This document shows positions 16,376 through 23,321 of a stretch of DNA of 64,000 nt, in pieces. The notes under the pieces were generated by a model. That model saw nothing but the letters and a program-made list of their open reading frames with translations, was not told the origin of the DNA and ran no database searches. Positions within the stretch are counted from its first letter, which is position 1. Each line of letters opens with the position of its first letter. The stretch is from JAEUMG01 sp046349315 (GTDB taxonomy: Bacteria > Pseudomonadota > Alphaproteobacteria > Rhizobiales > Aestuariivirgaceae): the NCBI GenBank assembly GCA_046349315.1, contig JAXMCQ010000023.1, positions 1 through 64,000 on the forward strand. Direction: 5' to 3'. Both the position numbers and the translations under genes were made by a program.

Positions 16376-17578
16376 ATGGAAGGCCCGGTCGGCCGCCGTC
16401 TCGAAGACGGGCGGTTGCATTTCCAGCATGGGCCGATCGATCTCATCGTCACGCTCGATGGACCTGCCGATGCCGTCGAGGTTGCGGCGCGGCGCGGCTG
16501 GGAACGATTTCAGACGATCCTTGGTGAACTCGCAAGCGAGCTTGAGATACTGCGCCAGCCGCTAGAGCCCGATCACCCTCCCCCTTGTGGGGAGGGTCGG
16601 GGTGGGGGTTGCGCTGATCCTTCATCGTTACTCCGAACGGTGTCCAGAGATTTTCTCAACACCCCCACCCTTAATCCCTCCCCACAAGGGGGAGGGAAAT
16701 TCTCAGGGCGAGGAGGTGATGCGTTTTTTTCCACACCTCATGGTGACCTGACATCGAACAATCTTCCCCCTCCCCCTTGTGGGGAGGGTCGGGGTGGAGG
16801 TTGCGCTGATCCCTCATTGTTACTCCGAGCAGCCACCGGAGATATCCTCTCGACCCCCGCCCTTAATCCCTCCCCACAAGGGGGAGGGAGATTCTCAGGG
16901 CGAGACGAACCCGTATTCAAAGGTGATGTTGCCCGCGCCATGGCACGGGCCTGTCAACCTTTCGCCGCTCGCTTCATCACGCCGATGGCGGCGGTCGCCG
17001 GTGCGGTTGCCGATGAGATCCTTGCCAGCATGCGCCCGTTGCCGCCTTTGCGCCGCGCGCTCATCAATAATGGCGGCGATATCGCTTTCTATTTGGGCGA
17101 GGGCGAGACGGTGACGATCGGTCTGGCGGCACGGCCCGAAGACCTCGAGATTGCCGGTACGATCACGCTCTCCTCTGCCGATCCGACGCGCGGTGTTGCG
17201 ACGTCGGGCTGGCGCGGGCGCAGCCAGAGCCTCGGCATTGCCGATGCGGTAACTGTCCTCGCCGAAAATGCCGCTAGCGCTGATGCTGCAGCGACGATGA
17301 TCGCCAATGCAGTGAATATCGATCATCCGGCGATCGCACGGCTTCCGGCGCGTGAGGTGAAGGACGACAGCGATCTGGGCGACCGGCCCGTTACCGTGGC
17401 GGTCGGGCCGTTGCCGGACGAGGCCGTCGCGCAGGCGCTCAAGGGCGGCGGGACCGAAGCCATGCGGCTGTTGCAGGCCGGCTCGATCCATGGCGCGGTG
17501 CTGTTGCTGCAAGGCCAAATCCGTGTCATTGGCACGGCCGAACACCGCTCTCAGCGCGTGCTGCAATCATGTCCCTGA
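16376..17578 (+). CDS. UPF0280 family protein (ApbE-related) with a repeat-derived insertion
   Basis: A 400-residue protein. Residues 1-66 (RRLEDGRLHFQHGPIDLIV, then RFQTILGELASELEILRQP) and 178-400 (FITPMAAVAGAVADEIL, ALINNGGDIAFYLGEGE, GVATSGWRGRSQSLGIADAV) match UPF0280, related in fold to the flavin transferase ApbE. Residues about 67-177 are encoded by two 137-bp palindromic repeats and a 55-bp spacer and read as Gly/Pro/Ser-rich sequence. The frame is kept throughout, so the gene may be functional with a surface loop there. Without the insert the protein would be near 290 residues, normal for the family. The ATG at 16376 is preferred to the GTG at 16370. Confidence 0.82.
   Translation: MEGPVGRRLEDGRLHFQHGPIDLIVTLDGPADAVEVAARRGWERFQTILGELASELEILRQPLEPDHPPPCGEGRGGGCADPSSLLRTVSRDFLNTPTLNPSPQGGGKFSGRGGDAFFSTPHGDLTSNNLPPPPCGEGRGGGCADPSLLLRAATGDILSTPALNPSPQGGGRFSGRDEPVFKGDVARAMARACQPFAARFITPMAAVAGAVADEILASMRPLPPLRRALINNGGDIAFYLGEGETVTIGLAARPEDLEIAGTITLSSADPTRGVATSGWRGRSQSLGIADAVTVLAENAASADAAATMIANAVNIDHPAIARLPAREVKDDSDLGDRPVTVAVGPLPDEAVAQALKGGGTEAMRLLQAGSIHGAVLLLQGQIRVIGTAEHRSQRVLQSCP
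16576..16712. repeat. 137-bp palindromic element, copy A, inside the UPF0280 gene
   Basis: Begins CCCTCCCCCTTGTGGGGAGG and ends with the reverse complement of that block followed by AAATTCTCAGGGCGAG. The two 21-bp terminal blocks are perfect inverted repeats and each is itself a hairpin (CCCTCCCC, 5-nt loop, GGGGAGGG). Both ends also carry a GGGTGGGGG-type stretch. The copy matches 16768-16904 over its full length without gaps. Confidence 0.93.
16768..16904. repeat. 137-bp palindromic element, copy B, inside the UPF0280 gene
   Basis: Same orientation and length as copy A, 55 bp downstream. By eye about 16 of 137 positions differ, nearly all in the middle; the terminal inverted repeats are unchanged except for single bases. 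The copy-to-copy period is 192 bp, a multiple of three. Confidence 0.93.
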
Positions 17579-18150
17579 TCGAAATCCGCCGCATCCATCT
17601 CGAAACCGAAGAAATCCGCCACGAATTCGGGCCTATGCCAGCGAAGCCCTTGTTGCGCGGGACGATCGCCGCGGTTCTGACCAATCCTTATGCCGGTCGC
17701 TATGTCGCAGACATCATGCCGATGATGAAGGCGCTCGAGCCCTTGGGCGTCGATCTCGCCAAGCGTCTCGCCGATGCACTGGGCGGACCAACGGCGATCC
17801 AGGGCTATGGCAAGGGTGCGATCATCGGCAGCGACGGCGAACTCGAACACGGCGCGCTCTGGCATGTGCCGGGCGGCTATGCGATGCGCGCCATCCTTGG
17901 CGATGCCAAGGCGATCGTGCCGTCGGCAAAGAAAGTCGGCGTGCCGGGCACGCGCCTCGATGTGCCGATCACCCATATCAATGCATCCTATGTGCGCTCG
18001 CATTTCGATGCGATCGAGACAGGTGTGCCGGGCGGGCCCAAGGGCGATGAACTCATCGTTATCCTGGCAATGACGACGGGATCGCGCATTCATGCACGCG
18101 TCGGCGGTCTTGCCGCGCACGAGATCAAGGGAGTGGATGGACTGCGATGA
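17569..18150 (+). CDS. DUF1185 'amino acid synthesis' family protein, paralogue 1
   Basis: A 193-residue protein overlapping the UPF0280 gene by 10 bp. Family features are AVLTNPYAGRYVADI, the GYGKGAIIGSDGELEHG core, PSAKKVGVPGTRLDVPITHI and the terminal HEIKGVDGLR. Structures of PF06684 show a variant of the Bacillus chorismate-mutase fold; the reaction is not known. Followed directly by a second copy (ATGA overlap), and the two may form a hetero-oligomer. Its position in a ring-degradation operon points to a late step on a small nitrogenous acid, by inference. Confidence 0.88.
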   Translation: MSLIEIRRIHLETEEIRHEFGPMPAKPLLRGTIAAVLTNPYAGRYVADIMPMMKALEPLGVDLAKRLADALGGPTAIQGYGKGAIIGSDGELEHGALWHVPGGYAMRAILGDAKAIVPSAKKVGVPGTRLDVPITHINASYVRSHFDAIETGVPGGPKGDELIVILAMTTGSRIHARVGGLAAHEIKGVDGLR

Positions 18151-18731
18151 AAGCCAAGATCCGCAAGCTTCTCACCGTCGTCGATGAAGTCTATCGCGAG
18201 ATGGATCGCGCCGTCGAGCCGCCGACACGCCGCGCCGTGGCGCTCGCCGTCATCGAAAATCCCTTTGCCGGCAAGTATCAGGAGGATCTTTCCGATCTCA
18301 TGGCGATCGGCGAAGAACTCGGTGGATTGCTTACCGAGAAATGCGTCGCAGCACTCGGCATCGAAGGCGGCAAGGTGGAAAGCTTTGGCAAGGCGGCCAT
18401 CGTCGGCGAGAAGGGTGAACTCGAACATGCCGCGGCGATCCTGCATCCAAAAATGGGAACGCCGGTGCGCAGGGTTCTGGTGAAGGGACCGGCGCTCATT
18501 CCTTCGGCGAAGAAGATGGGCGGCCCCGGAACCGCGATCGACATTCCGCTCGGCCATAAGGATGCGGCATACGTTCGCTCGCATTTCGATGCCATCGAAG
18601 CGCGTGTTCCGGACGCACCGCGCGCCGGCGAAATCGTCGTGGCGATAGCGGTCACCGATGCGGGGCGGCCCCTGCCGCGCATCGGCGGCTTGCAGAAACA
18701 CGAGATCAAAGGCGAGGACGGGCTGCGTTAG
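18147..18731 (+). CDS. DUF1185 'amino acid synthesis' family protein, paralogue 2
   Basis: A 194-residue tandem paralogue of the preceding gene, sharing AVIENPFAGKYQEDL, the SFGKAAIVGEKGELEHAAA core, PSAKKMGGPGTAIDIPLGHKDAAYVRSHFDAIEARVP split over the same blocks, and HEIKGEDGLR at the C-terminus. It differs from paralogue 1 in the central loop (ILHPKMGTPVRR in place of WHVPGGYAMRA), so the copies have probably specialised. Function unknown. Confidence 0.88.
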   Translation: MKAKIRKLLTVVDEVYREMDRAVEPPTRRAVALAVIENPFAGKYQEDLSDLMAIGEELGGLLTEKCVAALGIEGGKVESFGKAAIVGEKGELEHAAAILHPKMGTPVRRVLVKGPALIPSAKKMGGPGTAIDIPLGHKDAAYVRSHFDAIEARVPDAPRAGEIVVAIAVTDAGRPLPRIGGLQKHEIKGEDGLR

Positions 18732-18771
18732 GCAATCGTCCCGGTTTCACATTTCAACAAAGGAGAAGACG

Positions 18772-19122
18772 ATGAGCTTGAAGCGTATTGGTGCCGGCGA
18801 CCGGATGAGCGAAGCGGTCATTCACAATGGCATGATCTATCTCGCCGGCATGGTCGCCGAGACGACGGTCGGCAAGTCGGTCAAGGAGCAGACCAAGGAT
18901 ATTCTCTCGCAGATCGACGATATCCTGAAGCAGGCCGGCAGCGACAAGACCAAGATCGTCAAGGCCAATATCTGGCTCACCGACATCAAGACCTGGGCTC
19001 AGATGAACGAAGCCTGGGACGCCTGGGTGGTCAAGGGCCAGACGCCCGCCCGTGCGACGGTTGAATCGAAGCTTGCAGCGCCGGGCCTCGATGTTGAGAT
19101 CATGGTGGAAGCCGCGATATAG
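18772..19122 (+). CDS. RidA / YjgF family enamine-imine deaminase-like protein
   Basis: A 116-residue protein of the Rid family with a strong ribosome site (AAAGGAGAAGACG) before the ATG. Motifs are NGMIYLAGMVAE, KIVKANIWLTDI and PARATVESKLAAPGLDVEIMVEA. The Arg in PARATVE matches the catalytic Arg of RidA-type deaminases that hydrolyse enamines/imines to ketones plus ammonia. Last gene of the operon, 40 nt after DUF1185. A role in clearing an enamine made by ring opening would fit the pathway; that is inference. Confidence 0.9.
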   Translation: MSLKRIGAGDRMSEAVIHNGMIYLAGMVAETTVGKSVKEQTKDILSQIDDILKQAGSDKTKIVKANIWLTDIKTWAQMNEAWDAWVVKGQTPARATVESKLAAPGLDVEIMVEAAI

Positions 19123-19165
19123 TAACGTCTCTTGCCTCTCTCAACGCAGATGCGTTGGGAGAGGA

Positions 19166-19738
19166 CTATATCTTCTCATCATTCGCCGCAGAGCGGTGGA
19201 AAAGTATTTCCTTCATCCGTTTCACGCCAATCGCGCGAGCGACATTCTTGAAAGCGAAGAATGGCAACAGGGACACGAAGATAATCAAAGCGACAATGAC
19301 GAGGCCAAACAATCCTCCGCCTCCGAATGACGGCATGCTTGCCGTGATTGGCTCACCGCGAAAGGCTGCTACGAGGACGCGCTCGACAATATGAAAGACT
19401 ACGAAGAGCGCGGTGCATAGGCCTGCTTCGAACAGTATCGTCAATATGAGCGGCCGTCCCCTGAGCCAGCGGGCAAGTTCCAGGTCTTCGAACACCAGCA
19501 TCACCTTGCCGAGCACGAGCGCATTGAGAAGCGCGAAACCGTGGAACGCGAGATCCAGACCTTCCTGACGGTAGATAATCGTTTGATTCAGCACGAAGAG
19601 GCCGAAGAGGAGCCACAAATAGAGCGCCAGGGTCCAGAAGCGGATAAACTCTCTTATTGCGCGTTCCTTGATGGTCCGGTGCCCGCCGGCACCGGAGCCA
19701 TCTGTCTGTGTTATCTCGTTGGGCACGTGCTTGCGCAC
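19166..19738 (-). CDS. Hypothetical integral membrane protein
   Basis: A 190-residue protein with four predicted transmembrane helices (about 36-55, 68-85, 98-120, 140-165) separated by short loops, a polar N-terminus of about 30 residues and a basic C-terminal tail (FKNVARAIGVKRMKEILFHR). I do not recognise a family. It is 6 nt downstream of the secreted-protein gene and probably ends that operon. Confidence 0.65.
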   Translation of the reverse strand: MRKHVPNEITQTDGSGAGGHRTIKERAIREFIRFWTLALYLWLLFGLFVLNQTIIYRQEGLDLAFHGFALLNALVLGKVMLVFEDLELARWLRGRPLILTILFEAGLCTALFVVFHIVERVLVAAFRGEPITASMPSFGGGGLFGLVIVALIIFVSLLPFFAFKNVARAIGVKRMKEILFHRSAANDEKI

Positions 19739-19744
19739 TGACTG

Positions 19745-20455
19745 TTAGTAGCAGGCGGGATAGGGATAATAGCCACAGGGTGGCGGAGGTGCTGCGGCTG
19801 CGGCTCCGATCGCCGTTCCAACGGCAGCTCCTGCCACGGCTCCAGCAGCAAAGCCGCCGACATCTGCCGGATGGCCATACCAACCGCCATGCCAGACGGC
19901 GTCGTGATCCACGCCACCGACTGCAACGCCACCGCCATATCCGCCACGCGCTGCGAACCAGTCGATGAAGAGCGAGGCTGGGCCATCAGCGGTATCAAGG
20001 CTACCTTCCAGCACGGAAACATCAAAGGTCAATGTATCGCCATTGAGATGCGGCATCTTGAGCACGACGACGGCGTCTTCGATTGTATCGCCCTTACCGC
20101 TCAAGACTGAAATGGTGGCATTCGGCGGATCGGCGGCAAAGCTGTCCTTGCCTTCGCCCCACTGCTTGATGAACTCCGACGTCAGCACATGGCCGGCCGC
20201 GCGGAACGGCCGGTCGGCGAAGACAATGGAGTTATGGCTCATCCCGGTCATCGTCAGCACGCCGTCTTTCAATGTGGCGCCGTCCGAATTGAGTACGGCA
20301 AGCGACGGTATCATTTTGGTCTTGGAGGATTCGGTAACACCGATTGTCTTAACGCCGGGCGCTTTGATTGCGTCCTGCGCGCCGGCAGTCGGCATGTTCA
20401 CGATGGCGAGAGCTGCTGCTAACGCAACCGCACTTATGGTGGCCTTGATGGTCAT
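19745..20455 (-). CDS. Exported hypothetical protein with Gly/Ala-rich C-terminus
   Basis: A 236-residue protein with a Sec signal (MTIKATISAVALAAALAIV to AGAQDA, cleavage about residue 27). A middle domain with beta-prone segments (KDGVLTMTGMSHNSIVFADRP, TLTFDVSVLEG) is followed by a low-complexity tail (GGFAAGAVAGAAVGTAIGAA then PPPPCGYYPYPACY). The ATG at 20455 has AGGAAGGAAAC upstream; the longer frame to 20551 adds an arginine-rich stretch before the signal and is rejected. The tail resembles short Gly-zipper or surface segments in small alphaproteobacterial envelope proteins. Function unknown. Confidence 0.7.
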   Translation of the reverse strand: MTIKATISAVALAAALAIVNMPTAGAQDAIKAPGVKTIGVTESSKTKMIPSLAVLNSDGATLKDGVLTMTGMSHNSIVFADRPFRAAGHVLTSEFIKQWGEGKDSFAADPPNATISVLSGKGDTIEDAVVVLKMPHLNGDTLTFDVSVLEGSLDTADGPASLFIDWFAARGGYGGGVAVGGVDHDAVWHGGWYGHPADVGGFAAGAVAGAAVGTAIGAAAAAPPPPCGYYPYPACY

Positions 20456-20474
20456 CGTCAGTTTCCTTCCTGGG

Positions 20475-21203
20475 TTACATGGTGGCGGGTTCGAGTTCTT
20501 CGAGAAGTATCGGTATGGCGAGGTTGCACGCCTGCACGCCCTGCGCGACACAGAGCTTCAGGACTTCCATGATTTCGGCAACGCTCGCTCCGGCGGCGAG
20601 TGCTCCTTTGATATGTCGCCGCGTGCCCGGCGCATACATGTGCGTGAAGGAAGCATCGAAGGCGATGCTGAGGAGTTCTGTTTCCTTGGGTCCAAAGATG
20701 CCGCTCCCATAGATGCCGGCGCCGGTCGCCATGAACTGATCCGTCCATTGTGGATCGAGCGCAAAGAACGGATCCCAGGCCGCGTTCCACTGGCCGATTG
20801 CTTTCATCTTGTCGCAGGCGGGCGTCGCTACTGTTGCTCTCGCGGCAGGCGACTTGCCCGCGGCGGCGGCTTCCTCGATCAGGATGGGTGCGGCAAGGCT
20901 GCAGGAATGGATGGCCATGACCGACGCCATCTTGATGACGGTCAGGATTTCATCGCGCGAGGCTCCTGCATCGAGCGCGGACCGGATGTGACGGCGAGCA
21001 CCATCCCCGTTCAGATTGGTGCAAGCAACGTTGATCGCGACCGCGACCAGTTCGGCGAATTTCTGGGAGAGAATTTTGCCGCTCCACGGATTCGTACTCA
21101 TCGCCCGACATGCAAGCGCCCAGGTTTCGTCAAACTGGTTGAGCTGCGCCAGGGCAGCAGCGTCCCACGGCCCGTCACTCGCGCCTTCACTTGGCAGCGT
21201 CAT
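20475..21203 (-). CDS. Two-domain carboxymuconolactone decarboxylase (AhpD-like) family protein
   Basis: A 242-residue all-alpha protein made of two CMD-like repeats: residues about 35-110 (FAELVAVAINVACTNLNGDGARRHIRSALDAGASRDEIL shows the signature in pieces) and about 150-230 (ELLSIAFDASFTHMYAPGTRRHIKGALAAGASVAEIMEVL). The CxxC pair of AhpD peroxidases is absent from both, so a decarboxylase/isomerase-like role or an inactive fold is more likely. It sits 12 nt after the VOC gene in an operon headed by BKACE. Confidence 0.82.
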   Translation of the reverse strand: MTLPSEGASDGPWDAAALAQLNQFDETWALACRAMSTNPWSGKILSQKFAELVAVAINVACTNLNGDGARRHIRSALDAGASRDEILTVIKMASVMAIHSCSLAAPILIEEAAAAGKSPAARATVATPACDKMKAIGQWNAAWDPFFALDPQWTDQFMATGAGIYGSGIFGPKETELLSIAFDASFTHMYAPGTRRHIKGALAAGASVAEIMEVLKLCVAQGVQACNLAIPILLEELEPATM

Positions 21204-21215
21204 GAGGATGACCTC

Positions 21216-21605
21216 TCAGTCCGGCTCTGGTTGAGGAAAGGCGAGTTTGTCAGGCTCCCAGACGGCAAACATATTTCCCGACGGATCGGCGAGTACGGCT
21301 ACCCACGCAGTTCGCGGAACAGCGGTCTTGGGCCGCATGACCCTCGCGCCCATCTTCTCGGCGCAAGCTATCGAATCGTCGACTGACTGGACCTCGACGA
21401 ATTGCAGCCAGCCTTTGGGATCGGCGAGAGGGCGGTAAGTCAATCCACCGGCGACACTGGTTGTATCGTTCGGATCCAGATATATGCGCCAATAGTCCAG
21501 CCCTTCCGCTTCTTCCATCCGCCAACCGAAGAGTGAGCCATAGAAGGCAGCGAGTTTTCTTGGCTCGTCGCCATAGATTTCAAAGTGGGTTATACGGCCA
21601 GCCAC
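21216..21605 (-). CDS. VOC (glyoxalase/bleomycin-resistance) family protein
   Basis: A 129-residue vicinal-oxygen-chelate protein. The start is GTG at 21605 with GGGAGAG 6 nt upstream, giving VAGRITHFEIYGDEPRKLAAFY; the track-length frame to 21668 has no better site. The first ligand His is in ITHFEI, a Gln in LQFVEV and the last acid in MFAVWE. It lacks any cue to the substrate. Co-operonic with the BKACE and CMD genes. Confidence 0.82.
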   Translation of the reverse strand: MAGRITHFEIYGDEPRKLAAFYGSLFGWRMEEAEGLDYWRIYLDPNDTTSVAGGLTYRPLADPKGWLQFVEVQSVDDSIACAEKMGARVMRPKTAVPRTAWVAVLADPSGNMFAVWEPDKLAFPQPEPD

Positions 21606-21690
21606 GCATTCTCTCCCGTGCTTGTCTTTGAATGGCGGGCTGCACTGGAGTGCAGCCCACCCGTACACGTGGTGAAACGGTCGTTGTCTG

Positions 21691-22860
21691 TTAGGCTGTC
21701 GCGATCTTCAACTTGGCCTGCACGTCCCGGACCGGCTGCGGTGCGATCATGCATGCGGCGATCGGATGCGAGTCGCCACCCAAGACGGCAGGCTTGATCT
21801 TCCCGTCGGTCGGCCAGGTGAGAAAGCCGGGATTAAACTCGGTGGGATTGGGCGGCATGCCGTTATTCTGCAATGTCTCTTCGATGCTGTTGTACCAGGT
21901 GCCGACTTTCATGATCTTGCGCGCTTCCTCGGCGGTCGCCACCTTGCGGCCGAACTCCTTGCAGAGGCGCACCACGCCCTGGACCTGCTCAACCGTCGTC
22001 TTGCGCTTGCGGTCAGCGCCCCACAGATTGTCCTCGTTGCCAACGCGAATATGCTGGCCGAGAACCAGGGCCATCGCCGAGATGGAGATCAACCCTCTCA
22101 TGCTGGACCAGAAGGTGTTGACGGAACCCTGCGGCACGCGTTCCAGGAAATGCATCAGGTCGAAGGGGTTGCGACCCAGTGTACCGCCGCCATAGGCGCA
22201 GAGCGCCATGTTCAGCGGTCCCATGTAGACGCCTGCCCGGATCAGCCGCTCGATGAGTTCCCACTGGTGAACATGAGCCGGAACGAAGTAAGGCTGAATG
22301 TTATTCTTGCGAAGACGTTTAAGATGCTCGACGTAAAAGGCAGGAGTCGAATCCACGACCATCCCGGCCCATGCCGCAAGCACCTTGGGATCGTCCATAT
22401 GGGTGCCCTTGATGTCCTCCTTGGAGAACATCGAAGCGATGTCCCACAGCGTGGTGCCGGTCGTGACCGTCACATATTCCGGCTTGGGGTCAAGCTCCGT
22501 CAACATGTGGCGGGTGTCGTAGTCGAGCCACTTCGCCTTGGCGTCATCGGTGTGCGGCGCGAACGAGATCGAGCCGCCGACTTGGATGATCATGTCCGGC
22601 ACGGCTTCCTTCACCCGCTTCAGCAGGTAGTTATAGTGGTCGAAATTTGTCGACCCCATGCCGGTGGCCGGGTTGCGCACGTGGAAATGCAGCATGGTGG
22701 CGCCGGCTTCGTAGCAATCCACCGCCGCCTGCACTTGTTCGTCCCAAGTGAGGGCTATGTCGCTTGCATCGCCAGGTAGCCACGCGGGACCATACGGCGC
22801 TGCGGTGATGATGAGGGGGGCCATCTTCTCGGGTAGAATGGACTCGTCGGTGTAATACAT
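21691..22860 (-). CDS. BKACE family (DUF849) beta-keto acid cleavage enzyme
   Basis: A 389-residue TIM-barrel enzyme. The metal motif HFHVRNP carries H58 and H60, with VQVGGSISFAPHTDD-like and VTVTTGTTLWD strands following. Known BKACE members use Zn2+ to split a beta-keto acid with acetyl-CoA into acetoacetate and a CoA ester, as in lysine fermentation (Kce); substrate range differs by subgroup. This one is longer than Kce (about 275) by extra N- and C-terminal segments (EETLQNNGMPPNPTEFNPGF), a sign of a distinct subgroup. The ATG at 22860 has CGGAG 8 nt upstream. First gene of an operon with VOC and CMD-like genes. Confidence 0.88.
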   Translation of the reverse strand: MYYTDESILPEKMAPLIITAAPYGPAWLPGDASDIALTWDEQVQAAVDCYEAGATMLHFHVRNPATGMGSTNFDHYNYLLKRVKEAVPDMIIQVGGSISFAPHTDDAKAKWLDYDTRHMLTELDPKPEYVTVTTGTTLWDIASMFSKEDIKGTHMDDPKVLAAWAGMVVDSTPAFYVEHLKRLRKNNIQPYFVPAHVHQWELIERLIRAGVYMGPLNMALCAYGGGTLGRNPFDLMHFLERVPQGSVNTFWSSMRGLISISAMALVLGQHIRVGNEDNLWGADRKRKTTVEQVQGVVRLCKEFGRKVATAEEARKIMKVGTWYNSIEETLQNNGMPPNPTEFNPGFLTWPTDGKIKPAVLGGDSHPIAACMIAPQPVRDVQAKLKIATA

Positions 22861-22910
22861 CTGATTGCTCCGTAGAGTTGCTTACTATCTTTGGTTGTGT
22901 GTGTGTGGAA

Positions 22911-23210
22911 TTACCGCGCTGGCCTGCGAGCTTCCTTGAGGGGGATCACGTTAATATTACAGAGAGCCTCGGCGATCTCCGTGTTCAGTCTATCGATCCA
23001 GCCGTTGCATTCCTTAAGCCGCGAATCGCGAACCGAGGGAGGCAACTGATCGATTTTTGCGAGCGTGGCTTCGACAAGGGCCAACTCCTCACACATGTCT
23101 TGGAAGACTTCGCTGCTGGCCATCAGCATTTCGATCTGAGCTTGCTTTCCGGGAAAGCGGCGCATCGTTGCCAAAAACCCTGCTTGCTGTTCCTCGGTTC
23201 GGATGGCCAT
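22911..23210 (-). CDS. Small hypothetical alpha-helical protein
   Basis: A 99-residue, Glu/Leu-rich protein (MAIRTEEQQAGFLATMRR onward) without membrane segments or a recognised family. The ATG at 23210 has AGCAGG 6 nt upstream; a GTG at 23255 would add 15 residues. It lies upstream of BKACE on the same strand, 50 nt away. The opposite strand is also open here, but its translation is Cys/His-rich and looks artefactual. Confidence 0.5.
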   Translation of the reverse strand: MAIRTEEQQAGFLATMRRFPGKQAQIEMLMASSEVFQDMCEELALVEATLAKIDQLPPSVRDSRLKECNGWIDRLNTEIAEALCNINVIPLKEARRPAR

Positions 23211-23321
23211 GAAATGCCTGCTCAAACTGTCGAGGCCGAACCTGATTGATTTCACCCCCGCTGGGGAAGTATTTTAGGTGTCAGCCTATGTTATTAACCC
23301 CCCTAAAGTATTGATTTATCA

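Noticed and set aside
16738..16941. Minus-strand frame through repeat copy B
   Set aside because: It is generated by the palindromic repeat, whose two strands are similar; no start signal or conserved content.
22878..23249. Plus-strand frame opposite the small helical protein
   Set aside because: Cys/His-rich translation, no ribosome site; the minus-strand frame is more protein-like and lies in line with the BKACE operon.
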